This document shows positions 42,859 through 53,357 of a DNA stretch of 64,000 bases, piece after piece. Source of the DNA: Adineta vaga (Eukaryota; Rotifera); the NCBI GenBank assembly GCA_021613535.1, contig CP075493.1, positions 11,036,001 to 11,100,000 on the forward strand, in the 5' to 3' direction. A program made the translations under genes and the position numbers. The first letter of the stretch is position 1. Each line of letters begins with the position of its first letter. The notes beneath the pieces are model-generated. The model searched no databases. It was not told where the DNA came from and was given only the letters and a program-made list of their open reading frames with translations.

Positions 42859-43638
42859 CTGAGACTATATGAAGAGAAAAAGGATACAGTTGAACAAAGT
42901 TTAACCACCATAAAAATAAAGTCTATGATACAATACGAGACATATCGTACTCATCCATCCATAGCAACATCGATTCGTTCTATCGTTTATATAAAATATA
43001 CACCGACAAGATATTGTACATTATTACAATTGAACGAAAAAGGATATATAAGATTCAAACTTTTTCTCCTCTACTTACTATACATAAGTGAATAACAAAT
43101 ATACTTTTCGTTCTTACCATAATCAGATATAGTAAGAAATCTTTGATTGATTTCGAATGTTCATCAAACAAAACTTTTGTTTAATTTATTCGCGATATGT
43201 CATATAAAGATATGATATGAAATTTTCCAATTGAAACTCGATATCTATATTTTAAGAATTTGTTGTGATTTATTTTAAATAAAACTATCAAAAATATTGG
43301 TTAGACGTGATTTTTTATGCTCATGGCATCGTGCGCAAAACAACTTAATGTTCTCGTCATATACTTCATTTGTTTCTGTTTATTTTGATGCTATCACTCT
43401 CTTCCTACCATTAACTGTAATTTATTAGAAATCGATCGCATCTCTTCCTTAATAGTCGAGTATGTTGGAAATTCTTCTGTACATATACGTATAAAGAACG
43501 TGAAATTTTCATTATCATTTCTTTTCAAATTGAAAAATTCATTCTAACTATACATTGATGTCATTCAAAGTCATAGCTTCCACGTAAGGTTTTCTTGTAT
43601 AAATTCTATTGGGATAAATAAATCAAATTTTATTGTAG
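42859..43638. other. Divergent upstream region, no gene seen
   Basis: 5' region of the glycosyltransferase and of the short open exon that follows. An upstream exon for that short frame could lie here but was not identified. Confidence 0.3.
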
Positions 43639-44002
43639 ACCTTCTCATTACTGGAAACAACGTCAACAACAATATGCTATGAATCATGCAAGATCTCCTA
43701 ACATCGTCGTTATTGATGAAAAAGATTCTAATAAAGCGAACCGTTTAATAGCCGAATGGTTGATCAAAAATTTTTCAGATCTTAGAATCATTCAAATGGC
43801 AACAATTAGAAAAAAGAATCGAGTCTACCAACGAGTGACCTTTCAAACAAGTTCTTATCAACGAAAACTTGTTCTTTTTGATGTGACTGCATCATTTAAC
43901 AATAATTTGAATACATCGTTGCGAGTTTTTTCGACACGAACAATCATTCGTCTGTGGCCAGGAACACGATCAATACCAACAAGAATGCAAATTGTTGCAT
44001 GA
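43639..44002 (+). CDS. Short hypothetical exon, family unknown
   Basis: A frame open from a good splice acceptor (TTTTATTGTAG, ending 43638) to TGA at 44000..44002 encodes about 120 residues, beginning PSHYWKQRQQQYA. An ATG at 43679 would give 107 aa. The sequence is basic and soluble-looking (VVIDEKDSNKANRLIAEWL, RKKNRVYQRVTF). I found no upstream exon, no family and no signal peptide. It may be the last exon of a gene or a relic. A G-rich motif shared with two other places overlaps its stop codon. Confidence 0.3.
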
Positions 44003-44017
44003 GGGTGGGTGTGAGTG
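44001..44017 (+). repeat. Dispersed G-rich 17-mer, copy 1
   Basis: GAGGGTGGGTGTGAGTG. The same 17 bases occur on the minus strand at 54698..54714, and a close relative on the plus strand at 50724..50739. Confidence 0.7.
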
Positions 44018-45272
44018 TGTAGAAATCTTATATCTTTCACTGATTTATTAGTTTATTGATTAACAATGAAGTGGATATTTTTCTCGTACTTTTCCTCTTC
44101 CCATTTCAGTCTTCTCTAAAAATTAACAATGTATTCAAATATGTCGATGTTAATAATATCTTTTTTTAATGAAACAAATTTATTCTAAAGAAAATAAAAA
44201 CTATCTGGAAAGTGGATACATTAGTAATGAGATCATAGCGAAATGAACTCAAAGGACATATCTGCATATAGATGTATTTTTCATTGTAACAAAGAAAAGT
44301 ACGATAAAAGCAATCAAAATTAGATTTCAATTTGATATATTTAAAATAAAGCATGTATGATTTAATTCGGAACTTTTCCCATTCGTTCATTATGATATAG
44401 TCTAGTCATTATTTGTTCTGATATACTGTTTCAACTGTCAGAATTGGATGACTATCGATAATTGTAACAAATGTCATTTTTCTATTATCCTACAATAGTA
44501 GTGTGACAAGTAAGTTTCTCTCATTGTCAAATTTGATCTGTATTTGTAGTCTTCATTGAATGTATGAAACGTAGGACAAGAAATAAGACACAAATTCGAG
44601 AAGTTCATACAGTTGATCGTCCTATAGTCCCCCCCATATCGTATTACTTGATGGCAATCATAATACCAATCTTTATGATCCTCTGGCAATTGTAATTAAT
44701 AAAATAATAAATATGAACATCACATGCATGTGAATTAAATCATCTTTTATTCATATCAATGCAAGATACCTAGAAAGTTTTTCTTTCCGGTCGTACAAAT
44801 CGTCTCTAGTATCATATGACAATAAGTTTATTTGTCCGAAATGATACAGGAAATCTTTTTCAAAATGAAAGTGTTATTGATTAGCGATGATTCTGCTTTG
44901 AACACAATATCTATGTTAGTTGAAAGAATAAATTAAGTAATTACTTGTCTGTAGTAGTATACTCAATAGTAGTGAACTTTAGTATACCTAAATATATAAC
45001 TCATGTAATCTATCTCTCTTCATGAGCTATGATACACTTATGACTTTTATTCTTTTTCAATTACGTAGTTGCTTTGTATTGTAATGAGTCTAGTAAATAA
45101 TTTTATAAAGTATAAAGGTCTGTTTGTAGAAATACTCTTACCGACGACTTTGACATAAAGTATTCATGAATTAGTAATTATATATATTTAGTAATTAATA
45201 GAAAAAAAGAAAAAGACAAATGACACACTGATGACTATGTGAATACATTTACTTTCAGAAAAATTCCTTTTT
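44003..45272. other. Mostly non-coding interval
   Basis: Apart from a weak two-exon candidate at 44474..44815 I see no gene. TA-rich and T-rich tracts are common. Confidence 0.35.
44474..44815 (-). CDS. Weak candidate for a small two-exon gene
   Basis: Exons 44770..44815 and 44474..44682 can be joined across an 87-bp GT-AG intron with the frame kept, giving 84 aa from an ATG at 44815 (MILETICTTGKKNFL...). The second exon is cysteine-containing and acidic/aromatic (DHKDWYYDCHQV). There is no signal peptide and no family. The joined frame may be chance. Confidence 0.2.
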
Positions 45273-46340
45273 TTAATTCAACGCAACACTTTCGACATTC
45301 CTGTTTGATGTTTCATTTCTCGGCACGACTTCATTATGAGTTACTTTTTGCCAGAGATTTCGATAGATGCCAAAGAAAACATAAATAAGTTGTTTACGAA
45401 ATCGTTCCGATACACAAATATAAATATAGAATGGAATCTAAAACAATTAAATTCGAGTTTTTCTTTCAACAAAGAAACAATCTATATTTACTGCATAATA
45501 TAAATAATAGATACAAGTTGTTATTGCAATAGCAAATCGAGTTTGAATGGCAATGAGTGGATCTTGTGTTAGACTTGTATGTGATGCAAAAGTCAAAACA
45601 ATAAAACATGGTGTTGTAGCAAAGATATTAAATACAGTTTGTACAAATACCATAACTGTTAATTGAACTTCATGTTGACGACGAACAAGTGGAACTGTTC
45701 GATGCGTATGCTGTTTTACATTACGAAATGCTAAACAACCAAATATAAGCATAGTCATCAATGGAATAGCACACATTAGAACAGGAACGTGAAAACTATT
45801 ATAGTATTTGTTAAAAACAATATTAGTAATCTGACAACTGTATTTTCCTGTACTTGATGTTTGAACCAGATTATAATAGAGTATATAAGGAATGCCATAA
45901 ATACACCAGACAATACTTATGATTCCTGTACACCAGCAGGCTATTTTTGGCCGACCCCATCGTTGCCAATTTGGGTGCGCAGATGTTGTTAAAAACTGAT
46001 CAATTGTTGCTAAACATAAACACACTGGAGAAATAATTGCACATGCCTGAAATAAATAATTGCGTAGTTTACAATACACTAATGATGTTTCTGTCCAATC
46101 AATTCCGACTGCATTTATTAAAACACGAGTTAAAAGACCTGTTAGTAATTGACCAATATTAACAATTGATACTATGGTTAAATAGAATGCACTTGAACTT
46201 TGCCGATAAATTCGAAGGCTAAGAAAAATAATTACATTAATCAATCCACCAAGAATTCCAGCAATAGTTATTATTGTACCCATATAAACATATGTATTCG
46301 ATATAGCAAGAGCAAGTGATGAAATTAGTGGATTTGACAT
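45273..46340 (-). CDS. Rhodopsin-like GPCR, two exons (second copy)
   Basis: Exons 45492..46340 and 45273..45437 are joined in phase 0 across a 54-bp intron; 337 aa from the ATG at 46340 (MSNPLISS). The open frame continues upstream, but the extra residues are basic and look like 5' UTR. Seven hydrophobic segments are visible. The intron again sits at TM7: exon 1 ends YYLYYA and exon 2 begins IPFYIYICVSERFRKQL, equivalent to NPxxY plus helix 8. The cysteine pair CKLRN (start of TM3) and CQITN (extracellular loop 2) fits the class A disulfide. The ligand is unknown. Same family and intron position as 7236..8277, though well diverged. Confidence 0.85.
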
Positions 46341-46863
46341 TTTTAACAAAAGAGAAAATGGTAAATGATTCTTCCTTTTATTTCTTTTCCGTTGTCTTCC
46401 AGTTAAGAATAATTTTGAAGGAAATTCTTCCACACGATAGATGTTCTATTCTGCGTATGTTGAAGGATTGAAGCTCATATCTACTAATGGGTTTTTGCTT
46501 TCTTTATAGATAGTTAAAAAAAAGTACGTACATGGTCATGTCTGTGAGATTGTAATCAAGAAAACAATCTTTCTATTTTGTTTCACAAGTATAACTTTAT
46601 TTTTTGATAATTAAAACTATCCGATTATCGAATGATATAAAAATCTATTTTTCTATATTGAATCTTTTTTTCGTGTATCGTACAACAACTGATATTGTCT
46701 TCTTATTTTCATTATTTAGTTGAATAAATAAAATATTTTAAAGAAAAAAAGAAGGGAAAGATATATTATCTAAAAAAGAAAGGAAAGAAATGGTTTATTT
46801 AAATTATTCATTCGTGTAATATGCTATTCTATTTACTTAACATGAGATTTATTCCATTTGCTA
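46341..46863. other. Intergenic, no gene seen
   Basis: AT-rich region between two minus-strand genes with A-rich runs around 46740-46790; nothing coding recognised. Confidence 0.4.
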
Positions 46864-47673
46864 TTAGACAAATGTGTAAATTTCCATTACAATTATTCGT
46901 AATGCAGAAGTATCTTTGAGTAAAATCTGTTGTATTTGAGTATTATTTAGTGTTAATTCAGTAACATTAAAAGTAATATAGAAAGATAATAATGTTTCAT
47001 TATAAGATAATCTTTTGTTTGAATCTCGATTAAATCGGTTGACTCGATTAAGTGCTCCTGCTAAATACAATTTATAATAATCTCTAATTATCGCCACAGG
47101 AACGATTTCTCCATCAGAAATATGCATTGCATTTGGGAATATCAATAAATGGTGAAGCAAGATCGATACAATAAGATGTTGAATAGGACGGATATGCTGT
47201 ATCGAAACATGAAATTGATGCTTCTAATCCAGGAATCATGGAGCTAAGTACAGGTGGTGCAGTATTTGTTTGTAGTTGAGAATTCACTGATGATTGACAT
47301 GTTCCTAAATTTTGATTACATATATTTGTTGCACAGAGACAAAGTATTGATGTAGTAAATAAATCAAATGCAAGTGGTGAACATGAATCATAGCCAATAT
47401 CAGTTTTATTAGAAAATCCTCTACATCGTTGAGATATACTTTTATATATATGTTTGTGAATGATAAATAATCGTAGATGATTTTTGATGATGAACCATTA
47501 GAAAAATATTGATAAGAACAATATTCATGATAACTGACGAATGCACCATTATAATAACATGTTAAATTAAGACGATTTATTATCCGATTAACTAATGTTG
47601 AAATATTACCATTAAAAAGTCCTTCACTAAAGACATAGAATACAAGAATATAGATAAAAATAAAGAATTTCAA
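46864..47673 (-). pseudogene. Secreted cysteine-containing protein, two frameshifts
   Basis: The start at 47673 gives a signal peptide (MKFFIFIYILVFYVFSEG) and an N-glycosylated domain with LTCYYNGAFVSYHEYC. Near 47450, at a TATATATA tract, the sensible frame changes, and the next part (RCRGFSNKTDIGYDSC, LCLCATNICNQNLGTC, SCFDTAYPSYS) continues to a stop near 47120. From there a third frame runs DGEIVPVAIIRDYYKLYL through LSYNETLLSFYITFNVTEL to the end at 46864. The pieces follow in order without gaps, so introns do not explain the changes. The intact form would be a secreted protein of unknown function. The first shift lies in a TA microsatellite. Confidence 0.6.
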
Positions 47674-48070
47674 CTGTCAATATGCGCATGTTCCGTCAAA
47701 GTACCGTATTATTTTTTTATAAGAAATGGATCAGGCGACCATGTTGCCCTTACTTATACAAATGAAATCGTTTTTTATTGTACAATATTTCAGTTTTATT
47801 CATCGTCTGTCAACATCTATTACAAAAAGTATCGATATAAAAGTTTCGCGTAAGAACAAATCGTATAAAAGATGCATCATAGATCCTATAGTTTTCCTTC
47901 TTCAAAAAAAAGAAAAGAAGGTACGTAGATGGTACTCACTGAATCCCACATAATGAGTTCGACTTCTTAAGGGTTAAATCACTATTAAGATAAAACGTTC
48001 TTATTATTAGCTGATCTGATTTATGAGCATTATTTATTTGGTCAATAAACGTCTTCTCAATGATTTCCTT
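47674..48070. other. Intergenic, no gene seen
   Basis: A 75-codon plus-strand frame (47726-47953) lacks recognisable features; treated as non-coding. Confidence 0.3.
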
Positions 48071-48475
48071 TCATTGCTTTCCAATTACTTGTTGTAAACT
48101 TTCACATAATTGTTCTCTAGCTTTATCACCGTTATTAGTAACAAGTGAAATAGTTGTATTTATTCCTATAATAATTCTTCCTTTATCAACTGTAATGATC
48201 GTTTGTACGTGATCTTTCGACAATATGAATGAATGAATGACCATCTTTTATAATCGTTGAAATCATATTTTCTCGTTCAGTAATACATCGATCAAAACTA
48301 TCGTTTTTCATTGTGAAGATTTTCCCTAAAAGGTCTTTCAGATATTTATCAGCTTTCGTATTAATTTTTTGTAACACAACTTTTATACTATCAACGTTAT
48401 CCGATATAGTCGAATTGATACAACCATGCACTTCTGTTTTCACCTTGGCTACAATATCTGCTGATGTTCCGTGAA
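48071..48475 (-). pseudogene. Gene fragment frameshifted at a tetranucleotide repeat
   Basis: Going right to left, one frame carries a soluble, charged sequence (VHGCINSTISDNVDSIKVVL, KADKYLKDLLGKIF, ERENMISTIIKDGHSF). At three ATTC units (48226-48240) the sensible frame changes, and the next continues KDHVQTIITVDKGRIIIGI to TGA at 48071..48073. No ATG is in frame at the 5' end; an upstream exon or loss is possible. The family is not recognised. It is probably a decaying gene or one with a variable repeat. Confidence 0.4.
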
Positions 48476-48480
48476 TGTAA

Positions 48481-49493
48481 TGTTCTTCATTTCATTTATT
48501 ATTGAGTGATTATATTCGATGACGACAGAATTTCGTTTATATCTACCGGTAACTATAAAGTGCAAGATTAAATGAGAACATATTCCGTTTAGATGCGAAT
48601 ATCATCAATAAGATCGGCGATGATAGTTGTAGAATCTTATTGTATTGTAATAGTAACGATGAAAACATAGCAAGTTTTACCCTTCTCTGATGTTTATGGT
48701 AACAGTAAAGGAGATGATAGTGTACTACAACCAACTTCTTTCATACATTTGCATCCCGTTTTTTCTTTTACCAAAAATGATCTAAAACGACAATAGAAAG
48801 TACAGCGTATTCGAAAAGAAAAAAGTTTAATGCTGCTCTCAAACCATCACTCGTCACAATGAGTGACGCCTTTGGAACAGACACGCATTCTGTCCCTATC
48901 GACATTGAAACTTAAGTGCCTAAAGGAAATTATAATATGAATCGCAGATAGTCAAGATATTCGTCACTTCAGTTCTTCTCCGAATACAAAACCTTGAATT
49001 CAATAAAGAAAAAAAAATACTCTTTACTATAACTTCTTCAGTGTACAATTTATTATTAAAAAACACATCACAGTAATAAACTGGATCAAAAGTAGATAGT
49101 TAAAAATCGAAATATTATTACTTAAAATTGTCCAATGCTTCTCTCCATTTCATTTTCTCCATCCACTGTGAAAAAATAAACAGAAACTCAATGAAAAGTA
49201 GTCACATTGCAAGAAAGGATTAATGATCTCAATCTGTTCTACTTCAACAAACATACATATAGAATTGCTTTTCTTTCTCATAGAATAAGGTAAAAAATCA
49301 TTAATCTGTGTGTTTTTTTTCAGTTCTTTTTTTCTTTACAAATGTGCATGTACCTGCCTGTTGTGAATATGTTTTTTTTTGCTACAGCAGAATTTATATT
49401 ATTTTCTATTTATTGAACATAGTTATAAAACGCACGTAATTAATAAATCACAAACACTTGTTTTCATATTCTAGAATTAAACAGTTTTATACA
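48481..49493. other. Intergenic, promoter region of the sulfotransferase
   Basis: About 1 kb with T-rich tracts (49311-49330, 49370-49380) and no recognised gene. Confidence 0.4.
49424..49431 (+). promoter_or_regulatory. Possible TATA box of the sulfotransferase gene
   Basis: TATAAAAC lies 63 bp before the ATG at 49494, compatible with a short leader. Motif match only. Confidence 0.35.
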
Positions 49494-50645
49494 ATGAGAT
49501 GTACATGCTCTACTCTCAATGGAATTTCATTAATCAACATATTACTATTGAAAAACAACATCAAAATAAAACTTTTCGTCTGTATATGTTCATTCGGAAT
49601 TATATTTTTGATCTATAATAGTTGCTTCATTTCAAATCAAGAAAAATTCAATGTCAATCAATTGAATCTTCTAATTAAACTACAGAACTTTACCAATGAT
49701 TCTTCATTGGAATCATCATTACTAAAAGCATCTTCTTACGATCTTCTGCACAATAAAGATGAATCAAAATTATCGCGTAAAACAACTGTATCATGTGCAT
49801 TAAAAGATGTTAAAAAACATCCATATCATCTTGGAATAAAAGCGACGGCACTTGTCTCATTTCCACGTTCTGGAAATACTTGGTTACGAAGCTTAATAGA
49901 AAAATCCACTGGCTATCGAACATCATCGATTTATTGTGATGAATATCTACGATTATATCTTTATGCTGAATGTGATCCATTGAATTTATTTCTTGTTAAA
50001 ACTCATTTAATCAAACTTCGTTCAGCTGCTTTAATTCGAAAAAGACGATTACATTACGATCAATATATTTATTTAGTTCGAAATCCTTTCGATGCTTTTT
50101 TATCGTATTATCAATATCAACGTACGATAAGTCATGTAAACAATTCTAACAAAACATTTCCTTTGTTATCAATTAACGAAATAAAATCAATGGTAACTAA
50201 GTATGCAGAAATCTTTGATGAATGTCAAAGAAATCCAATTCCTCATATGATTATTCGATATGAAGATTTAAAACAATCACCTGAAATTATCTTGAAATAT
50301 ATCAAACGATTTCTAGTACCTTTAATATTCGAAAATATTATTAATAACACAAGTACAAAACGTGTTCGATTTCTTTATTATTTTGATTATCCACAAAATT
50401 TTACTTTGCATGAAAAAGAAAATAATAGTCAAATGGAAAACGAGAAAATTCTATGTGCAATAGCAGATGATTTATCAAATCGAGATTTAGTTTATCCAAG
50501 TAATAAATATGAACCACTTTATTCATTAAAATATTATTCAAACACAACAATTGAATTTGTTATAGAAAAACTTTCAAAATATTTATGTTATTTTAAATAT
50601 GATAGTCTATTTCAAAAACATAATTTGAATATATCTTGTCATTAG
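49494..50645 (+). CDS. Type II membrane sulfotransferase, WSCD-like
   Basis: 383 aa, intronless, from the ATG at 49494; the frame extends upstream only to a TTG. A transmembrane anchor lies at about 26-41, with a stem to about residue 110. The catalytic domain opens with VSFPRSGNTWLR (121-132), the 5'-phosphosulfate-binding loop for PAPS. Further on, YLVRNPFDAFLSYY is the 3'-phosphate-binding segment. The sequence after the P-loop (SLIEKSTGYRTSSIY) matches the sulfotransferase domain of animal WSCD proteins, though the WSC domains are absent. It should act in the Golgi, moving sulfate from PAPS to a glycan; the acceptor is unknown. Confidence 0.85.
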   Translation: MRCTCSTLNGISLINILLLKNNIKIKLFVCICSFGIIFLIYNSCFISNQEKFNVNQLNLLIKLQNFTNDSSLESSLLKASSYDLLHNKDESKLSRKTTVSCALKDVKKHPYHLGIKATALVSFPRSGNTWLRSLIEKSTGYRTSSIYCDEYLRLYLYAECDPLNLFLVKTHLIKLRSAALIRKRRLHYDQYIYLVRNPFDAFLSYYQYQRTISHVNNSNKTFPLLSINEIKSMVTKYAEIFDECQRNPIPHMIIRYEDLKQSPEIILKYIKRFLVPLIFENIINNTSTKRVRFLYYFDYPQNFTLHEKENNSQMENEKILCAIADDLSNRDLVYPSNKYEPLYSLKYYSNTTIEFVIEKLSKYLCYFKYDSLFQKHNLNISCH

Positions 50646-50723
50646 TTTTGGCGGAGAAAAAAGAATATATTTTGTATGAATGACGATAATTGTAATACGG
50701 AGAATATGTAAACGATTGCTCTT

Positions 50724-50772
50724 GAGGGTGGGTATGATTCAGGCTATACTCTTCACCCACACCCACACCCAT
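50724..50772. repeat. Interstitial telomere-like repeat, CCCACA units
   Basis: GAGGGTGGGTATGATTC at 50724..50740 is followed by CACCCACACCCACACCCAT at 50754..50772. The second stretch is about three CCCACA units, the complement of the TGTGGG repeat reported for Adineta vaga telomeres. The two stretches are partly complementary and could form a hairpin. Confidence 0.6.
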
Positions 50773-51085
50773 CCATAATATTGTGTTATTTTCAAACAGG
50801 ATTCAATGAAATTTTAGTAAATAAGAAAAAAATACTCAAGATAGAGTTATGTATATTCATAGAAAAAAGGTTATTGAATAATAAGTGATTTTTGAAGCAT
50901 TTAAAGAAAGGTTATGATATTTTGCATTGGAAAGAATATTTAATACTTCCTAATAAGATTTTGTGTATATATATACGGTGGGTAATATTTCACATTTATG
51001 GAGAAAATATATATTATCAAACAATCCTTCAAAATTTAATTATTCAAATCGAGGTGATATTTTTTCTTTTTCGTTATAGAATATA
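50773..51085. other. Upstream region of the small peptide gene
   Basis: AT-rich with no gene recognised. A TATATATA stretch lies at about 50968-50976, 110 bp before the ATG. Confidence 0.35.
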
Positions 51086-51289
51086 ATGGCATCCATTTTA
51101 AAAGTACTAATGCTTATTGCTATACTGGTTTATTGTGTATCGATTAGCGAAGTTAGTGGTGCAAGTTGTTGGTCAAGCGGATGGGGTGGATGCAATGACG
51201 GTGGTTGTCGTAGATCCGGTGGTTACTGTACGAATTATGGAATTCCACCGAATAACAGGTGTCGTTGTGTAAAATGGGGGCGAAAATAA
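51086..51289 (+). CDS. Small secreted cysteine-rich, defensin-like peptide
   Basis: 67 aa in one exon. The signal peptide covers about 1-26 (MASILKVLMLIAILVYCVS). The mature part of about 41 residues is Gly-rich, basic at its end, and has six cysteines at 28, 36, 41, 48, 59 and 61. The pattern is C-x7-C-x4-C-x6-C-x10-C-x-C. The ending CRC and the GGYC segment recall invertebrate defensins of the cysteine-stabilised alpha-beta fold, but the usual C-x3-C is C-x4-C here, so the fold is uncertain. It is secreted; an antimicrobial role is a guess based on size, charge and cysteine pattern. It lies between a sulfotransferase and a TRIM-like NHL gene on the same strand. Confidence 0.75.
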   Translation: MASILKVLMLIAILVYCVSISEVSGASCWSSGWGGCNDGGCRRSGGYCTNYGIPPNNRCRCVKWGRK

Positions 51290-51628
51290 TCTATTTGAAA
51301 ATTTCAAATCCAAATAAACATTAACTATTGTACATCCATAAAATCTATTAAGCTCCATTTTCTCCTTTAATCATGAACTATAATAAAGATCCTATAAATT
51401 ATCAATTACATCATATACGAAAATATTCTTATGCTATTCATAAGTATAGGACCTGATATGGGTACCAGTTAATAGACTTGATAGTCCTAATGAAATTCTT
51501 CTTTATCATTAACTATCGATAGTCTATAAATTGCCAAGAATTAAATAAAGAATTTAATCTGATTGGTTTACAGCTAAACATAAATATCATACAGAATCAA
51601 TCGATCATTCTTTTAGTCTTTATTCAAC
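51290..51628. other. Intergenic, no gene seen
   Basis: 3' region of the peptide gene and promoter of the NHL gene. AT-rich; nothing else recognised. Confidence 0.35.
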
Positions 51629-53065
51629 ATGACGCATACAAAATCTTCATGTTTTCTATGTAATGACGAAACAAAGAAAATTACTTATTTTTGTAAAGGT
51701 TGTTCACATGAATATTGTTATGAACATTTAGGTAAACATCGCCATGAATTAAATAATGAATTTGAATTTCTTATTAATAATTATAATCAATTTCAACAAT
51801 CAATTTTTCAAAAAAAACAAAATCCACAAAATTCTTATTTAATTGAAAAAATCAATCAATGGGAAAATGAATCAATTGAAAAAATTCAACAAATAGCAAA
51901 AGAATGTCGAACAACTGTTATGAAATATACAAAAATTATTACAAATAATATTGAAAAGAAATTTTATCAATTAATTCAAGAATTAAAATATATTCAGAAA
52001 GAAAATGAATTTAATGAAATTGATTTAAATCTTCTTAAAAATCAATTAACACATATTATAGAAGAATTTATTGATCCAACAAAGATTTCTATTCATCAAG
52101 GTCAAGACAAAATTTCAATCAAAACATCTATAAGTAAATTGAAGACATTTCTAATAAAATATCATTTCGAATTTTTTCTTTATTTAGAATCGCTTTATCA
52201 GAAATGGAAAAAGTGGGGAGTAACTATAGTTGGAAATCAAAATACTAGTCCACAAGGATTTTGTATTGATGAAAATCAAACATTATTTATTGCTGATTAT
52301 GAAAGGAATTGTATAGTTGAATGGAAATCTAATGAAAAAGAAGGAACAGTTGTTGTTGGTCAATGTACAAAGGATATTAAAGATCAATTATGTTATCCAA
52401 CTGATGTTATTGTTAATAGACAAAATCATTCATTTATCATTGCTGATTATGGAAATCGAAGAATTATTCAATGGTTTGATGATGAAAAATTGCATAAACA
52501 AACGATTATTGATAATATTGATTGTTATGCTTTAACTATGGATAAATTTGGATTTATTTATATTTCTGACTGGAAAAATAATGAAATTAAACGATGGAAA
52601 TATGGAGATACGAATCCAACTACAATTGCTGGTGGAAATGGAAAAGGGGATCAATTGAATCAATTGAATCATCCAACATTTATCTTTGTTGATGATGAAC
52701 AGTCAATTTATATTTCTGATAGTGGTAATCATCGTGTTATGAAATGGAAAAAAGATGCAAAAGAAGGTATTATTGTTGCTGGTGGAAATGGATTAGGTCA
52801 TGGTTGTCATCAAATATCATCACCACAAGGTCTTACTGTTGATTCTTATGGACAGATTTATGTCGTTGATTTTTATAATAATCGAGTTATGCAATGGTTT
52901 GAAGGTGATCATGAAGGTTTGATTATTATTGATAAAGATAATCAAGGAAAGCAATTATTGAATGAACCTCGTGGATTAGCTTTGGATTCGCATGGAAATC
53001 TTTATATTGGTGATATTGGAAATAATCGAATTGTAAAATTTGAAAGAATAGAAAGTTTTTTATAA
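51629..53065 (+). CDS. TRIM-like protein: B-box, coiled coil, NHL repeats
   Basis: 478 aa, intronless. Residues 8-45 form a B-box-type zinc finger (CFLCND, CKGCSHEYC, HLGKHRHEL). Residues about 60-190 are strongly helical and charged, a coiled coil. From about 195 to 475 come five to six NHL-type beta-propeller blades (SPQGFCIDENQTLFIADYERN, YISDSGNHRVMKW, YIGDIGNNRIVKF). The RING finger of full TRIM proteins is missing, so E3 ligase activity is not predicted. NHL propellers bind RNA or protein, and the target is unknown. Codon usage is very AT-rich. An NHL-repeat gene of a different, secreted type is at 62024..63454. Confidence 0.85.
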   Translation: MTHTKSSCFLCNDETKKITYFCKGCSHEYCYEHLGKHRHELNNEFEFLINNYNQFQQSIFQKKQNPQNSYLIEKINQWENESIEKIQQIAKECRTTVMKYTKIITNNIEKKFYQLIQELKYIQKENEFNEIDLNLLKNQLTHIIEEFIDPTKISIHQGQDKISIKTSISKLKTFLIKYHFEFFLYLESLYQKWKKWGVTIVGNQNTSPQGFCIDENQTLFIADYERNCIVEWKSNEKEGTVVVGQCTKDIKDQLCYPTDVIVNRQNHSFIIADYGNRRIIQWFDDEKLHKQTIIDNIDCYALTMDKFGFIYISDWKNNEIKRWKYGDTNPTTIAGGNGKGDQLNQLNHPTFIFVDDEQSIYISDSGNHRVMKWKKDAKEGIIVAGGNGLGHGCHQISSPQGLTVDSYGQIYVVDFYNNRVMQWFEGDHEGLIIIDKDNQGKQLLNEPRGLALDSHGNLYIGDIGNNRIVKFERIESFL

Positions 53066-53115
53066 GAATAAAATATTTTAAATAAAATCATCTTGAATAT
53101 TAAAGTGAAGATGAA

Positions 53116-53130
53116 GGTGTGGGTATGATC
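53116..53130 (+). repeat. G-rich motif downstream of the NHL gene
   Basis: GGTGTGGGTATGATC lies 51 bp after the stop codon. It shares GTGGGTATGAT with 50729..50739, which lies 84 bp after the sulfotransferase stop. Confidence 0.4.
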
Positions 53131-53357
53131 ATTTTAATTTTTTGGAAATTTTAATAACAGCAGTTTTTTAAAAACTTTAACTCTTCTATATTCGATGAAA
53201 TCTCATATTGAATACAATTTTAAACACACATGATACTTCCCCATCAATACATCACTTTCCAGTATAGAATTATACTTATTCGTCATAGAGTTTACTATCG
53301 TGCACAAAAATTCTATTATAGAAATAAACGTTATCATAAGACTATAGTTTATCACAA

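Noticed and set aside
50724-50772. A true chromosome end at the CCCACA units
   Set aside because: Only about three units, with intact genes on both sides, so it is interstitial.
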